Part shown: one piece after another, positions 34,612 through 42,945 of the stretch | How the letters are laid out: every line of letters begins with the position of its first letter | Numbering within the stretch: the stretch's first letter is position 1 | Notes under the pieces: generated by a model | What the model saw: the letters and a program-made list of their open reading frames with translations, nothing else | Databases searched by the model: none | Told to the model about the DNA's origin: nothing | Assembly: GCA_016792805.1 (NCBI GenBank) | Contig: JAEUHX010000063.1 | Span: 1 to 64,000, forward strand | Source: Planctomycetota bacterium | GTDB taxonomy: Bacteria; Planctomycetota; UBA1135; JACQFD01 | Length of the DNA stretch: 64,000 nucleotides | Direction of reading: 5' to 3' | Program-made: the position numbers and the translations under genes

Positions 34612-34783
34612 GGGAGCTCGGGGGAGCTCGATTCCCGCATTCGCCAAGTGGCGAGAAACAGGCGGTTACCCCAATTGCTGGCGGAGCTTCTTAAGGCACG
34701 CTGCGCTCCCCGGTCGAGTTGGGCTCCGCCGACGACGTTAAGTCGGGGTTTGCCCTCCGTCGAAAGCGTGGCGAAGGTTGGCC
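34612..34783. other. Spacer without recognised features
   Basis: The 172 bases between rlmN and the small membrane-protein gene hold no clear gene, repeat or terminator. A promoter for the downstream small gene is possible, but no convincing -35/-10 pair stands out in this GC-rich sequence. Confidence 0.4.
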
Positions 34784-35029
34784 ATGACAGTCGCAACGCT
34801 CCCTCAAGAGACCAAGAGCCGGACGCTACCCCCGCCCGCCGCTGGTGCTCTCCATGCTCCCACCACGATCGGAAATGGCGCGCGCCTGACGCCGCCTCCG
34901 ACGCTGCCGCTCACCGCCGAATCAGCCTCGCCCGAAGGCGCCGAGCCGATGCGCCGCGCAGCCCTCTGGCTCTGCGTCGTCGTCGTCGTGACCGCGGCCT
35001 ACACGTTCTTCACGACGGGAACGCTCTAG
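34784..35029 (+). CDS. Small tail-anchored membrane protein (hypothetical)
   Basis: The 81-residue protein is unrecognised. Its first 55 residues are rich in Pro, Thr and Ala and probably unstructured. Residues about 58-77 (RRAALWLCVVVVVTAAYTFF) form one membrane helix, leaving a five-residue tail. GCGAAGG about ten bases before the ATG at 34784 is a plausible ribosome-binding site. A family III repeat begins at its stop codon. It may be a small envelope protein, but a chance open frame cannot be excluded. Confidence 0.5.
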   Translation: MTVATLPQETKSRTLPPPAAGALHAPTTIGNGARLTPPPTLPLTAESASPEGAEPMRRAALWLCVVVVVTAAYTFFTTGTL

Positions 35030-35189
35030 GAGGACGTTCCAAGAGTGCTCCCGGTGCTTGCACTGGTGCTACGCACGGCGAGCGCGAGGACGAGGAATCG
35101 TCGTCCAGCGCAAGGAGCCTCGCCGCAGGCGTAGCCAAGGAGCTACGACGAGGCCCGCGCGCAGCTCGGCTGGCTTCTGAAACGTCCTG
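35030..35189. repeat. Family III inverted-repeat element, full copy
   Basis: A 160-base element opens with GAGGACGTTCCAAGAGTGCTCC and closes with TTCTGAAACGTCCTG, which are imperfect inverted repeats. Inside are GCAAGGAGCCTCGCC, the hairpin GGCGTAGCCAAGGAGCTACG and CGCGCGCAGCTCGG, all shared with the copy at 48383-48546 and partly with 24564-24730 and 1187-1262. It overlaps the last base of the preceding stop codon (35027-35029). Confidence 0.65.
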
Positions 35190-35272
35190 CTGGCGCCGCA
35201 TCCTCCGAACTCTCGCCCTGCCAAGACGAGTTCGAGTGGCCCCAAGCCCCTCGAGCCGTCCCCGGCGAAGTG

Positions 35273-35307
35273 CCGCGGCTCGCATTCGCGAGCCGCGGTT
35301 CGTTTTT
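35273..35307 (+). terminator. Rho-independent terminator
   Basis: A perfect 11-base stem, CCGCGGCTCGC with GCGAGCCGCGG, and a four-base loop occupy 35273-35298, followed by TTCGTTTTT. A second half-copy of the stem (GCGAGCCGCGG) lies at 35315-35325. It probably ends the transcript of the small membrane gene. It lies only 40 bases before the next gene, whose promoter would have to be very close. Confidence 0.75.
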
Positions 35308-35347
35308 AGGGCTTGCGAGCCGCGGTCGCGCTCGAAACCCTGCCCCC

Positions 35348-35800
35348 ATGAAGGCGCTCCTCCTCGTCGCGATTCCCGCGTGCTTGCTTTCCGGATGTGT
35401 GATCTCGGCCTCGAAGAATCAGGCCTCGACGCGCGACGTGGAGCGACCCGACACGGGCCCAAGCATTCCGGAGAGCAAATATGCGACGGTGGAGCTCGAA
35501 GCGGGCGGGCTGACGGGGCCGATCTATGAGGCTCCGCCCGACCGCGCATTTGTGATCCAGGAGATTCGGAGCACGATGGCGGCGGATCTGGTGGCGGAGG
35601 TCGCCGGCGCGACGGTGGTGCTGCTTCCGGTCGAGCTGCTCGTCTCTTCGGGGAGCGAAGGCCTGCTCATTTCGGCGTTCAGCTCGGGGGTGAAGCTCCC
35701 TCCCGGCGCGAAGCTGCGGCTTCGGCGCCCGAAGGCGCAACCCTCGGAGATCGGGCAGCCGGTGCGCGTTTTCGTCTCCGGCTCGCTCATTCGCGTGTAG
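35348..35800 (+). CDS. Lipoprotein of unknown function
   Basis: The 150-residue protein starts with a lipoprotein signal peptide, with lipobox LLSGC and C17 as the modified residue. The mature part has a Ser/Thr/Asp-rich linker and then a small beta-rich domain (about 55-150) with the pattern VELLVSSGSEGLL, LPPGAKLRLRRP and QPVRVFVSGSLIRV, ending in a strand. I do not recognise the family. The start is fixed by the signal peptide. A strong terminator lies immediately upstream, and a degenerate family II hairpin repeat follows downstream. Confidence 0.75.
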   Translation: MKALLLVAIPACLLSGCVISASKNQASTRDVERPDTGPSIPESKYATVELEAGGLTGPIYEAPPDRAFVIQEIRSTMAADLVAEVAGATVVLLPVELLVSSGSEGLLISAFSSGVKLPPGAKLRLRRPKAQPSEIGQPVRVFVSGSLIRV

Positions 35801-35834
35801 GACGCGGGCGCGATCGAGGCTGCAATCGATAACG

Positions 35835-35938
35835 TGGGGCGCGGGCGTGCGCGCGCGGATGTGGTTGCGCGCTGCCCATTCCTCATCGCGCGGGGCAAGC
35901 CCCGCGCCATGGGTCGGCGCGTGCGCCGACCCTACAAA
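35835..35938. repeat. Family II hairpin repeat, diverged copy
   Basis: The right half (GCGCGGGGCAAGCCCCGCGC, CATGG, TCGGCGCGTGCGCCGA, CCCTAC) is almost identical to the units at 248-380 and 496-628. The left half differs, with GCGTGCGCGCGC-type stems. It fills most of the spacer between the lipoprotein and the convergent lysine aminotransferase gene, showing that the family is dispersed over at least 35 kb. Confidence 0.6.
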
Positions 35939-36006
35939 TCGACCTGGGGCATGGCTCATCCCGCCAGTCGGATTCACTCCAGCGGACACGCCGCCGTCGC
36001 CGGGCG

Positions 36007-37398
36007 CTATCGCGCGACGGGAACAGTTGCGCCGCCGGCAACTCCCATCTCGTGAAGGGCCTTCGTCAGGCGCGACATGGCCTCGTCGGCCTCTGCTTCG
36101 GTGAGATTCAGCGGCGGGCGGAAGCGAATCGACTGCACTCCGCACGCGAGCGCCAGCATCCGGTTTCGATACAGATGCTTTCGGAGCTCGTCGCGGCCCT
36201 CGGCCGTCGGGCAGTCGAATGCTACTAAAGTGCCTCGGGCGCGCACATTCGTAACCCACCCGCCCGTGAGCCTCGAGCCGAGTTCGCGGAGCCGTGCGGC
36301 GAGCTGCTCGCCGCGGGCCGCCGCGTTCTCCGTCATGCGATCCTTCAAAATCGCGCGCTGAATCCACTTCGCCCGCACCATATCTGTGAGATTAGCGCCC
36401 CATGTCGAATTAATGCGGCTCTTCTCGACGAAGACGTTGCGGTCGACCTTCTCGATGCGCGGCCCCGACATGAATCCGCACACTTGTGTCTTCTTTCCGA
36501 AGGCTACCATATCGGGCTCGACTCCGAGCCACTGATAGCACCAAGTCTTGCCGCTCCCGTAGAAGCCGGTCTGCACCTCGTCGAAGATCAGCATGGCGTC
36601 TTCGCAGTCCGCGATCTCGCGCAGCCTGCGCAGGAACTCGGGCCGGAAGTGATTGTCTCCGCCCTCGCACTGGATCGGCTCAATCAAGATGGCGGCGATG
36701 TCATGCTTGTGTTTTGTGAACGCCGCCTCGATCTCCTTCAGCGCGATCTCCTCATCTGCGAGCGTCGCTGAAAGGTTCGCCCCTTCCATGGGGAACCGCA
36801 TCTTGGGATTGCTCACGCGCGGCCAGGGGAACTTCGGGAACAGCGCATGCTTGCGCGGATCCGCAGTATTGGTCATCGACAGCGTGTAGCCGCTGCGACC
36901 ATGGAATGCCTCCTTGAAGTGCAGGACCATGTGCCCCACTTCCTCGCGCACAGATCCATCGGCTTCGCGAACTGTGATGCCACGAGACCGGTTCAGTTGA
37001 ACTTTCCAGTCAAACGCCGCCTTGAGCGCGTTCTCGACGCCGAGCGTTCCGCCCGAGATAAAAAACACATGCCGGAACGGAGCCGGCATCGCGTGCTCGC
37101 CGAATTCCTTCACGAACTCCGCCATCGGCACGGTATACAAATCCGCGTTGGCCGGATTGTGCATTGCCGCATCGAGGATCTCCTCGCGAAACTCCGCCGT
37201 GTGCTGGACCGGATGGTTGTAACCAATCGGCCAGCTTGCGAAGCAGGTGAAGAAGTCGAGGAATTCGTCGCCAGTCACACCGTCGCGCAACCACGAGCCG
37301 TGCGATCCCTTCAGATCGAGCACGAGCTCGTAGCCGTCCGCCAGCATGAATCGGCGGAGCTGCATGTGGACTTCTTTCGCGGGGAGGTGGCCGGTCAT
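36007..37398 (-). CDS. lat: L-lysine 6-aminotransferase
   Basis: The 463-residue class III PLP aminotransferase resembles L-lysine epsilon-aminotransferase, which converts lysine and 2-oxoglutarate to 2-aminoadipate semialdehyde (in equilibrium with piperideine-6-carboxylate) and glutamate. SGGTLGVENALKAA, EAFHGRSGYTLSMTN, IFDEVQTGFYGSGKTW and FGKKTQVCG (G301, with the PLP lysine in KK) are diagnostic for the LAT family. I chose ATG at 37398, where conserved sequence begins; the longer frame overlaps the upstream spacer and is low-complexity. The aldehyde dehydrogenase 97 bases upstream on the same strand would take the product onward, giving a two-step lysine degradation unit. Confidence 0.88.
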   Translation of the reverse strand: MTGHLPAKEVHMQLRRFMLADGYELVLDLKGSHGSWLRDGVTGDEFLDFFTCFASWPIGYNHPVQHTAEFREEILDAAMHNPANADLYTVPMAEFVKEFGEHAMPAPFRHVFFISGGTLGVENALKAAFDWKVQLNRSRGITVREADGSVREEVGHMVLHFKEAFHGRSGYTLSMTNTADPRKHALFPKFPWPRVSNPKMRFPMEGANLSATLADEEIALKEIEAAFTKHKHDIAAILIEPIQCEGGDNHFRPEFLRRLREIADCEDAMLIFDEVQTGFYGSGKTWCYQWLGVEPDMVAFGKKTQVCGFMSGPRIEKVDRNVFVEKSRINSTWGANLTDMVRAKWIQRAILKDRMTENAAARGEQLAARLRELGSRLTGGWVTNVRARGTLVAFDCPTAEGRDELRKHLYRNRMLALACGVQSIRFRPPLNLTEAEADEAMSRLTKALHEMGVAGGATVPVAR

Positions 37399-37495
37399 AG
37401 GAGGATTCAATTCTTGAGGGTGCGATTCGTCGTGTTCGATTCGAGGTTGCCGCGAGAGATCGGCGGAAGCTGCACTGCGGATGGGCCGCCGCGAA

Positions 37496-38995
37496 CTAGC
37501 CGCGCGCGTCGTGGGTGTCGATTTGTGCCTTCTGCAGGCGTCCGCTGTAATCGACATAGATCGACTTCCACTCCGTGTACGTGTCGAGCACGGTGTGGGA
37601 CGCCTCGCGGTGCCCGTTCCCCGTCTCCTTCACGCCGCCGAAGGGAAGCTGCACTTCCGCGCCGATCGTCGGACCGTTCACATAGGTGATTCCGGCCTCG
37701 ATGTCGCGGATCGCGCGGAACGCGGCATTCACATCTCGCGTGTAGATCGACGAGGACAATCCATAGTTCGTGTCATTGAGCACATCGACCGCTTCCTCGA
37801 GGGAGCCGATGCGCAGAATTGCCACCACGGGCCCGAAGATCTCCTCCCGCGCAATGCGCATGGAGCGGGTCACATTCGTAAACACGGTCGGCTTGTAGAA
37901 CCAGCCGTGGTCGAGCGAACCTCCCGAAGCAGGCTCGCCTCCGCAGAGGAGCGTCGCCCCCTCCTCGACGCCGATGCGCACGTATTGGTGCACTTCTCGG
38001 CGGCGCTGCTCGTTCACAAGCGGGCCGACTTGGCTGTTCGAATCGAGCCCATTGCCGAGCCGCAGCGCCTGCACGCGCGGCAACAGCATTTCTGTAAACT
38101 TCGCGAGCACACGCTCGTGCACAATCAGCCGGCTCGTCGCCGTGCATCGCTGCCCCGTGGTGCCGAAAGCCCCCCAAAGCGCGCCCTCCACAGCCAGATC
38201 GAGGTCGGCGTCGTCCATCACGATCTGTGCATTCTTGCCGCCGAGTTCCAGCGAGAGGCGCTTCAGCGACTTCCCGCAGCTCGAGGCGATCTGCTTGCCA
38301 ACGGCCGTCGATCCGGTGAACGAGATCACGCGGACGTCGGGGTGCTCGACGAGCGCGGCCCCGACCTCGGTGCCGCCGCCATGCACTAAGTTTACAACTC
38401 CAGGCGGCGCCCCTGCATCCTCGAGAGCCTTCACAAAATTCACCGCCGAGAGCGGCGTATCGCCGGCCGGCTTCAGCACCACCGTGTTTCCGCAGACGAG
38501 CGCCGGGAAGCTCTTCCACGACGGAATCGCCATCGGAAAGTTCCACGGCGTGATCAGCCCCGCCACGCCGATCGGGCAGCGCACCGACATGCCGAATTTG
38601 TTCGGCAGCTCCACGGGGCAGGTGTCGCCAAACAGCCGCCGCCCTTCGCCACCCGCGTAGTAAGCCGTGTCGATCGCCTCCTGCACGTCGCCGCGCGTCT
38701 CGTTCAGCACCTTCCCCATCTCCCGCGTCATGTCGCGCGAGAGCGCCTCCTTGCGCTCCTCCAGGATCCGCCCTGCCTTGTAGAGCAGCTCCGCGCGCTT
38801 GGGAGCCGGCACGAGGCGCCACGCCTTCTGGGCCTCCTTCGCAGCCGCCACGGCCTCGTGGACGTCGCGGGCGTCCGACTTCGGGAAGAGGCCGACCAGG
38901 TCGTTCTTGTCGGCCGGGTTGCGATTCTCGAACCACTGACCGGTCTTCGATTCAACCCAGCGACCTGCGATGAAATTGTGGAACTTCTCAGCCAT
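37496..38995 (-). CDS. Aldehyde dehydrogenase, probable 2-aminoadipate semialdehyde dehydrogenase
   Basis: The 499-residue NAD(P)-dependent aldehyde dehydrogenase has the catalytic cysteine C284 in GTTGQRCTATS, the general-base glutamate in LELGGKNAQ near 250, PWNFPMAIP near 150 and the FTGSTAVG nucleotide loop. The late motif EEIFGPVVAI is near 385. By itself it is only an ALDH, but its position directly before the lysine aminotransferase gene makes 2-aminoadipate semialdehyde the likely substrate. That assignment is contextual. ATG at 38995 leads into the normal N-terminus (HNFIAGRWVES). Confidence 0.88.
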   Translation of the reverse strand: MAEKFHNFIAGRWVESKTGQWFENRNPADKNDLVGLFPKSDARDVHEAVAAAKEAQKAWRLVPAPKRAELLYKAGRILEERKEALSRDMTREMGKVLNETRGDVQEAIDTAYYAGGEGRRLFGDTCPVELPNKFGMSVRCPIGVAGLITPWNFPMAIPSWKSFPALVCGNTVVLKPAGDTPLSAVNFVKALEDAGAPPGVVNLVHGGGTEVGAALVEHPDVRVISFTGSTAVGKQIASSCGKSLKRLSLELGGKNAQIVMDDADLDLAVEGALWGAFGTTGQRCTATSRLIVHERVLAKFTEMLLPRVQALRLGNGLDSNSQVGPLVNEQRRREVHQYVRIGVEEGATLLCGGEPASGGSLDHGWFYKPTVFTNVTRSMRIAREEIFGPVVAILRIGSLEEAVDVLNDTNYGLSSSIYTRDVNAAFRAIRDIEAGITYVNGPTIGAEVQLPFGGVKETGNGHREASHTVLDTYTEWKSIYVDYSGRLQKAQIDTHDARG

Positions 38996-39120
38996 AGAAG
39001 GGGCGTGGCGGGCGCCGCGATCGGGGCGCAGCGCTTCAAGGGGACTTCCCGGAGTCTACGTCCGGAATCGAACCGAATGAGCGCAGCCGAGGGCTGCCCG
39101 GTCGCGCGGCGGTCCCCCGG

Positions 39121-39561
39121 ATGTCGCGAGACACTCGCCCTTCCCGTCCGAGCTATTCTCTGCGCGTGACCCGTCCCCTCGCGCTTCCGGCGCAAGCGCG
39201 CCTGCGATCCAAGTCGGCCGTTGACGCGGCCTTCAAAGCCGGCGTCCGCGTCCACGGAGGGCTCGTGACGCTCGTCGGGAGGCGCGCGGGCGAAGCGACG
39301 CGCCTCGCCGTCGCCTGCGGGAAGCGATTCAGCAAGCTCGCCGTCGAGCGCAACCGCTTCCGCAGGCTCACCCGGGAGGCGTACCGGCTCACCCGATCGC
39401 AGCTCCCTGCGGGGCTCGATCTCGTGGTGCTTCCGAAATGCAAGCCGGGCGACGCAACGCTCGATGTGCTGCGCGCCGAGCTGCCGTCGTTGGCTCGACG
39501 GCTCGTGAAAAAACTCGAGGCCGCCGCGGCGAGCCCCGCGCCCGCCGCCCGCAAACCATGA
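39121..39561 (+). CDS. rnpA: Ribonuclease P protein component
   Basis: The 146-residue basic protein assists the RNase P RNA in tRNA 5-prime maturation. The signature RNR motif appears as LAVERNRFRRLTREAYR, and LPAQARLRSKSAVDAAFKAG is the usual N-terminal region. A GTG at 39166 giving a 131-residue protein is as likely as ATG at 39121, since conserved sequence starts only after it. No rpmH lies directly upstream, where it is commonly found; the ALDH gene is divergent instead. The stop overlaps the yidD start (ATGA). Confidence 0.85.
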   Translation: MSRDTRPSRPSYSLRVTRPLALPAQARLRSKSAVDAAFKAGVRVHGGLVTLVGRRAGEATRLAVACGKRFSKLAVERNRFRRLTREAYRLTRSQLPAGLDLVVLPKCKPGDATLDVLRAELPSLARRLVKKLEAAAASPAPAARKP

Positions 39562-39809
39562 GAGCGCTGCTGGTTGCTCCGATTCGCCTCTATCAAAAGT
39601 GGATCTCGCCGATCCTGGGGCCAAAGTGCCGCTTCTCGCCGACGTGCTCACAATACGCCGTGGAAGCCATTACACTTCACGGCGTGCTGAAAGGCGTGGC
39701 TCTCAGCACATGGCGCATTTGCCGCTGCCAGCCGTTTTGTGAGGGCGGCCACGATCCGGTCCCGGAGCCGGGTCGGTGGCGCCCGACCGCGCCGCATGCC
39801 CATGAGTAA
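39558..39809 (+). CDS. yidD: Membrane protein insertion efficiency factor YidD
   Basis: The 83-residue protein matches YidD. It has an N-terminal amphipathic segment RLYQKWISPILGPKCRFSP and the conserved cysteines in CRFSPTCSQYAVEAI and ICRCQPFCEGG, then the GGHDPVPEP tail. It is thought to help YidC insert membrane proteins. It overlaps rnpA by four bases, the classical order, but yidC does not follow. A zinc-ribbon protein gene overlaps its end instead. Confidence 0.93.
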   Translation: MRALLVAPIRLYQKWISPILGPKCRFSPTCSQYAVEAITLHGVLKGVALSTWRICRCQPFCEGGHDPVPEPGRWRPTAPHAHE

Positions 39810-40374
39810 CGTTCAGAGATTCCCTTCGCGCCGAGCAGAGTCGGAGCTCGCGCCGATTCCTCCCGGGGAAACCGGACCGATCGGCCGGTGCCCGCGTTGC
39901 GAGCAGCCGACGCTGGCGCCGATCGCCGTCGGCGGCGCCCCCGCGGGCCGCTGCATGCGCTGCTCCGGCCATTGGGTCCCCAGGGCCAGCGCCGGCGCCC
40001 TTCGCGCCGCATTCCCTAACGTCGGCGAGCTCGACCGAGTTCGGCTTGCCGAAATCCGCCGGGCCGCCGCCGAGAGGAATCTCCACGACGGAGTGCGCTA
40101 TCTGCGCTGTCCGATCTGTGACATTCGGATGGACCGCCGTCAGTTCGCCGCTGGAAGCGGAATTGTGATCGACCGCTGCCTCGGCCACGGCGTCTGGTTC
40201 GACGGCGGCGAGCTCGAGCTTGCTGCCGAATATTTCCGGGTCGGCGGCCCCGACGATGCGGCACGTCGTGAGCCGACCGACAAGCGACCGGCCATGCCCG
40301 CCGCGACGGCGGCGAAGCTCGATACACAAGACGCCGAGTGGATCACGCAGCTGTTTATTTGGCTTTCGACGTAG
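39796..40374 (+). CDS. TFIIB-type zinc-ribbon protein
   Basis: The 192-residue protein contains two zinc ribbons. One is CPRCEQ...CMRCSGHW (about residues 32-60). The second is CPICDIRMDRRQ...IDRCLGHGVWFDGGEL (about 103-138), the zf-TFIIB pattern in which the second CxxC is here C-x2-H. The rest is Arg/Ala rich. The function of this family is unknown; a regulatory or RNA-binding role is a guess. ATG at 39796 lies inside the end of yidD; a second ATG at 39802 is equally possible. The gene ends convergently with the sigma factor, overlapping it by 20 bases. Confidence 0.75.
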   Translation: MPMSNVQRFPSRRAESELAPIPPGETGPIGRCPRCEQPTLAPIAVGGAPAGRCMRCSGHWVPRASAGALRAAFPNVGELDRVRLAEIRRAAAERNLHDGVRYLRCPICDIRMDRRQFAAGSGIVIDRCLGHGVWFDGGELELAAEYFRVGGPDDAARREPTDKRPAMPAATAAKLDTQDAEWITQLFIWLST

Positions 40375-40999
40375 TCGCCGAGCCGCCGCCTTCCCGCTTT
40401 TCGAGAATCCCTGCGAGCCGCGCTAGCGCGCGCGACAGAAGCGTGCGCACCGCGGTGTCGCTCCGCCCCATCTCAGTAGCGATCTCGGCGTGGGAAAGCC
40501 CCACGAACTTGGAGAGAAGAATCACTTCTCGATAGTCCTCCGGAAGCTCCTCGAAGGCCGACTCGATTCTTGCAAGCTCCTCGCGCGCTTCGAACGCCCG
40601 GCTCGGCGTCACGACGGATCCATAACATTCAAGAATCTGCTCTGGCGCAACGGATCCCGCAGACCCCGCGCTCCTCAAGCTGCCGACCTCCCGCGCTGCA
40701 TCGCGCTTCTCGGCTCTGTAGTACTCCGCCCGATTGGCAATTTTCCGGAGCGCCGTTACATAAAGCCAGTGCTTGAACTGAATCTCGCCGCGGTATTGAA
40801 ACCGGTCGATGTGCTCAAGGACCTCGCGGCAGACCGATTGCACTAAATCGGCAGCCGATTCCTTGGCGCGCAACATTTTCCCCTGCCGCAGCCGAATGAA
40901 GGCTTCGAGGCCAGGGAGATAGCGCTCGAGCAGTTGATCGACGGCAATCCCGTCGCCGCGGGAGGCGCTTTGGATCAAGTCTTCGGTCGGAAGCTTCAT
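40355..40999 (-). CDS. ECF-family RNA polymerase sigma factor
   Basis: The 214-residue protein has sigma region 2 (about 15-90, with ADLVQSVCREVLEHIDRF and FKHWLYVTALRKIANRA) and region 4 (about 145-205, with LPEDYREVILLSKFVGLSHAEIA and its helix-turn-helix). The two are joined by a Gly/Ala/Ser linker. The pattern resembles the planctomycete-specific ECF subfamilies. No anti-sigma factor lies next to it. The gene starts 51 bases before the stop of the secreted propeller-like gene on the same strand. A feedback promoter cannot be identified by eye. Confidence 0.85.
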   Translation of the reverse strand: MKLPTEDLIQSASRGDGIAVDQLLERYLPGLEAFIRLRQGKMLRAKESAADLVQSVCREVLEHIDRFQYRGEIQFKHWLYVTALRKIANRAEYYRAEKRDAAREVGSLRSAGSAGSVAPEQILECYGSVVTPSRAFEAREELARIESAFEELPEDYREVILLSKFVGLSHAEIATEMGRSDTAVRTLLSRALARLAGILEKREGGGSATTSKAK

Positions 41000-41050
41000 G
41001 CGACGCGAGCGACCTCCAGCTTGCGCACCCGCCGGTGCGCAGAAGTGAGC

Positions 41051-42844
41051 CTACCGCAGCAGCTCAAGCGCAGCGAAGGGCTGCGTTTCGAAGAGTAGCC
41101 TTCCTGTCCGCGTGAAGAGAGCCGCTCGCTTCAGGCCGCCCGCGGCCAGTACGGCCTTCGTGCGCCCTGCTGAATCGATGGCCAGCGCTTCCACACGAGC
41201 TCCGCCAGGAATCGTCGCTCGGGCGATCGCACCACTCTCGAGCTGGATGATCCAGAGCATCGAAACTCCAGCCGATCGGAAGGAGACCGCCGCGAAGCGC
41301 CCGAGCGCGCAGACGACGGCCCGCTCCACGTCGGCCCCTGCCGGCATCGCCGCGACGGGTACGAGGCTCACGGAAGCCGCCTCCGGCGTCGCCGAGAAGC
41401 TCTGGGGCTGGGTTCGAAGTAACGTCGGCACTCCGCCGATCGCGGCTACGAGAACGACGTCGTTCCGCGACGCTCCCGCCACGACAAGCGGTGCCGGCGA
41501 TGCCACGGCGCTCTTCGGCTGCGCAGGATTGGCCACGCGAAGCCCCGGAGCGCTCCCCAGATCGAGCACGAGGGACGCTGCGGTGCCCGGAACGCGCGTG
41601 ACCCACGACGGAACGATCGTCGCAATGTCCTGGTAGGGCGCGCCGGCCGACCCTGTGAGCGTCGTATTCGCGACGGCCGTGGGTTGTGGCGGGCCGCCGG
41701 AAGCCGGCGTCGCCGCATGGAACATATCGAAAGTGCCGTGAACTCCGCCGAATCCAAAGGTCAATAAAGTCCCGTTGAATCCGACGGTGATGCCGGTGCC
41801 GATCGACTCCTGGAATACCGAATGATTCGTGAGCTGGCTGCCGAATCCCGCCTGAGCCTGCCCGGTCTGTGCAACAAAAAGCTCTTTCTCATCGAGCTTT
41901 CGCATGTAGGCCACGAGTCCGCCGTCCTTCGAAAGGGCGACATTGGGTCCGAGCGGCTCAAGCGGCCCGAATCCGGGCAGCTCATGGCGCGCCGGAGACT
42001 TCGTGCGATTCCAGACCGTTCCGTCCGACTTTCCCACATAAAGATCATTGATCTTCTTCTCGAGCCCGGCGAAGAACGCGATCGTCGACCCGTCGCCGCT
42101 CACGACGATCTCGGCATCGATCCAAGCAGGCGCGAAGCCGCCGGAGGGAGCAAGCGCGATCGGAGCGGCGGAGGGCGCCGCCAGAGGCACTCGCCACAGT
42201 TGATTAGGCTCCGCCGTGGCGAAAAGTGCACTCTCGGCGAAGGCGAAGGATGTGGCCTGCCACTGAATCGGCGCGAGCGCGGCCGTCGCCATCGCGGAGC
42301 CTGCCCCCGAGGTCGACACAAGCATCAAATCTCCGCCAGCCGCGAACGTCGTCGCGACGGCCATCAGCGTGCCGTCGTTGGAGACGCCGACCGTCGGCAG
42401 GAAAGGCGAGCCGCCTCCCGCAGCGGGCTGCGTGAGGAGCGTGGCGGCTTTCCCAGAGGAGCTCAATGCAAAGAATCCGAACTCATTCGTCGCCGTCCGG
42501 CGAAATGCAAAAATCTTTGCGCCGTTCGGTAATGTAATGAAAGCCGGCGAAAGCCGCTCGGCGCTGAGCTGGGGACGCCTCCCATTCCAGCGGTCGAAAT
42601 TCGTTCGACCGGCGAGCTCGATCGGAAGCAGCTCGATCCCCGAGAGCCCCGCGGCGGCGAGCACCGCTCCATGCCCGGCGGGCGACGCTGTGGAAACGGT
42701 CAGGTGCTGCGCGTCGGGGCCTGCCGCAATCGTGAGCGACTGGGCCGCGGCCGACGGAGCGAGGAGCGCCACAAGAGCACCCAACGCAGCACCTGCGCTG
42801 CGCATCGCGCGAGCGCCCGGGCTTCGAGGAGGCAGAGAGAGCAT
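41051..42844 (-). CDS. Secreted propeller-like protein of unknown function
   Basis: The 597-residue protein carries a signal peptide ending in SAAAQ (about 35). The mature part shows repeated beta-strand units such as VGVSNDGTLMAVATT, IVVSGDGSTIAFFAG and VALSKDGGLVAYMRK. Their spacing of 60-100 residues is typical of WD40/TolB-like beta-propellers. There is no catalytic motif. I chose ATG at 42844; ATGs at 42868 and 42805 are also possible. It follows the giant regulatory gene by 101 bases on the same strand and could be one of its targets. Confidence 0.65.
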   Translation of the reverse strand: MLSLPPRSPGARAMRSAGAALGALVALLAPSAAAQSLTIAAGPDAQHLTVSTASPAGHGAVLAAAGLSGIELLPIELAGRTNFDRWNGRRPQLSAERLSPAFITLPNGAKIFAFRRTATNEFGFFALSSSGKAATLLTQPAAGGGSPFLPTVGVSNDGTLMAVATTFAAGGDLMLVSTSGAGSAMATAALAPIQWQATSFAFAESALFATAEPNQLWRVPLAAPSAAPIALAPSGGFAPAWIDAEIVVSGDGSTIAFFAGLEKKINDLYVGKSDGTVWNRTKSPARHELPGFGPLEPLGPNVALSKDGGLVAYMRKLDEKELFVAQTGQAQAGFGSQLTNHSVFQESIGTGITVGFNGTLLTFGFGGVHGTFDMFHAATPASGGPPQPTAVANTTLTGSAGAPYQDIATIVPSWVTRVPGTAASLVLDLGSAPGLRVANPAQPKSAVASPAPLVVAGASRNDVVLVAAIGGVPTLLRTQPQSFSATPEAASVSLVPVAAMPAGADVERAVVCALGRFAAVSFRSAGVSMLWIIQLESGAIARATIPGGARVEALAIDSAGRTKAVLAAGGLKRAALFTRTGRLLFETQPFAALELLR

Positions 42845-42945
42845 GACGCTCGTCAATTGGTATTCCATGGAGTGAGTGCGTGGCGAGAGGAGAGCAAACC
42901 ACAGCGGACGTACGGGCGCCACCCCGCGGATGCCGTGAAGCGCGC

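Noticed and set aside
39050..39115. tRNA-like T-arm sequence (GGAATCGAACC) upstream of rnpA
   Set aside because: No matching anticodon arm, D arm or acceptor stem can be built around it.
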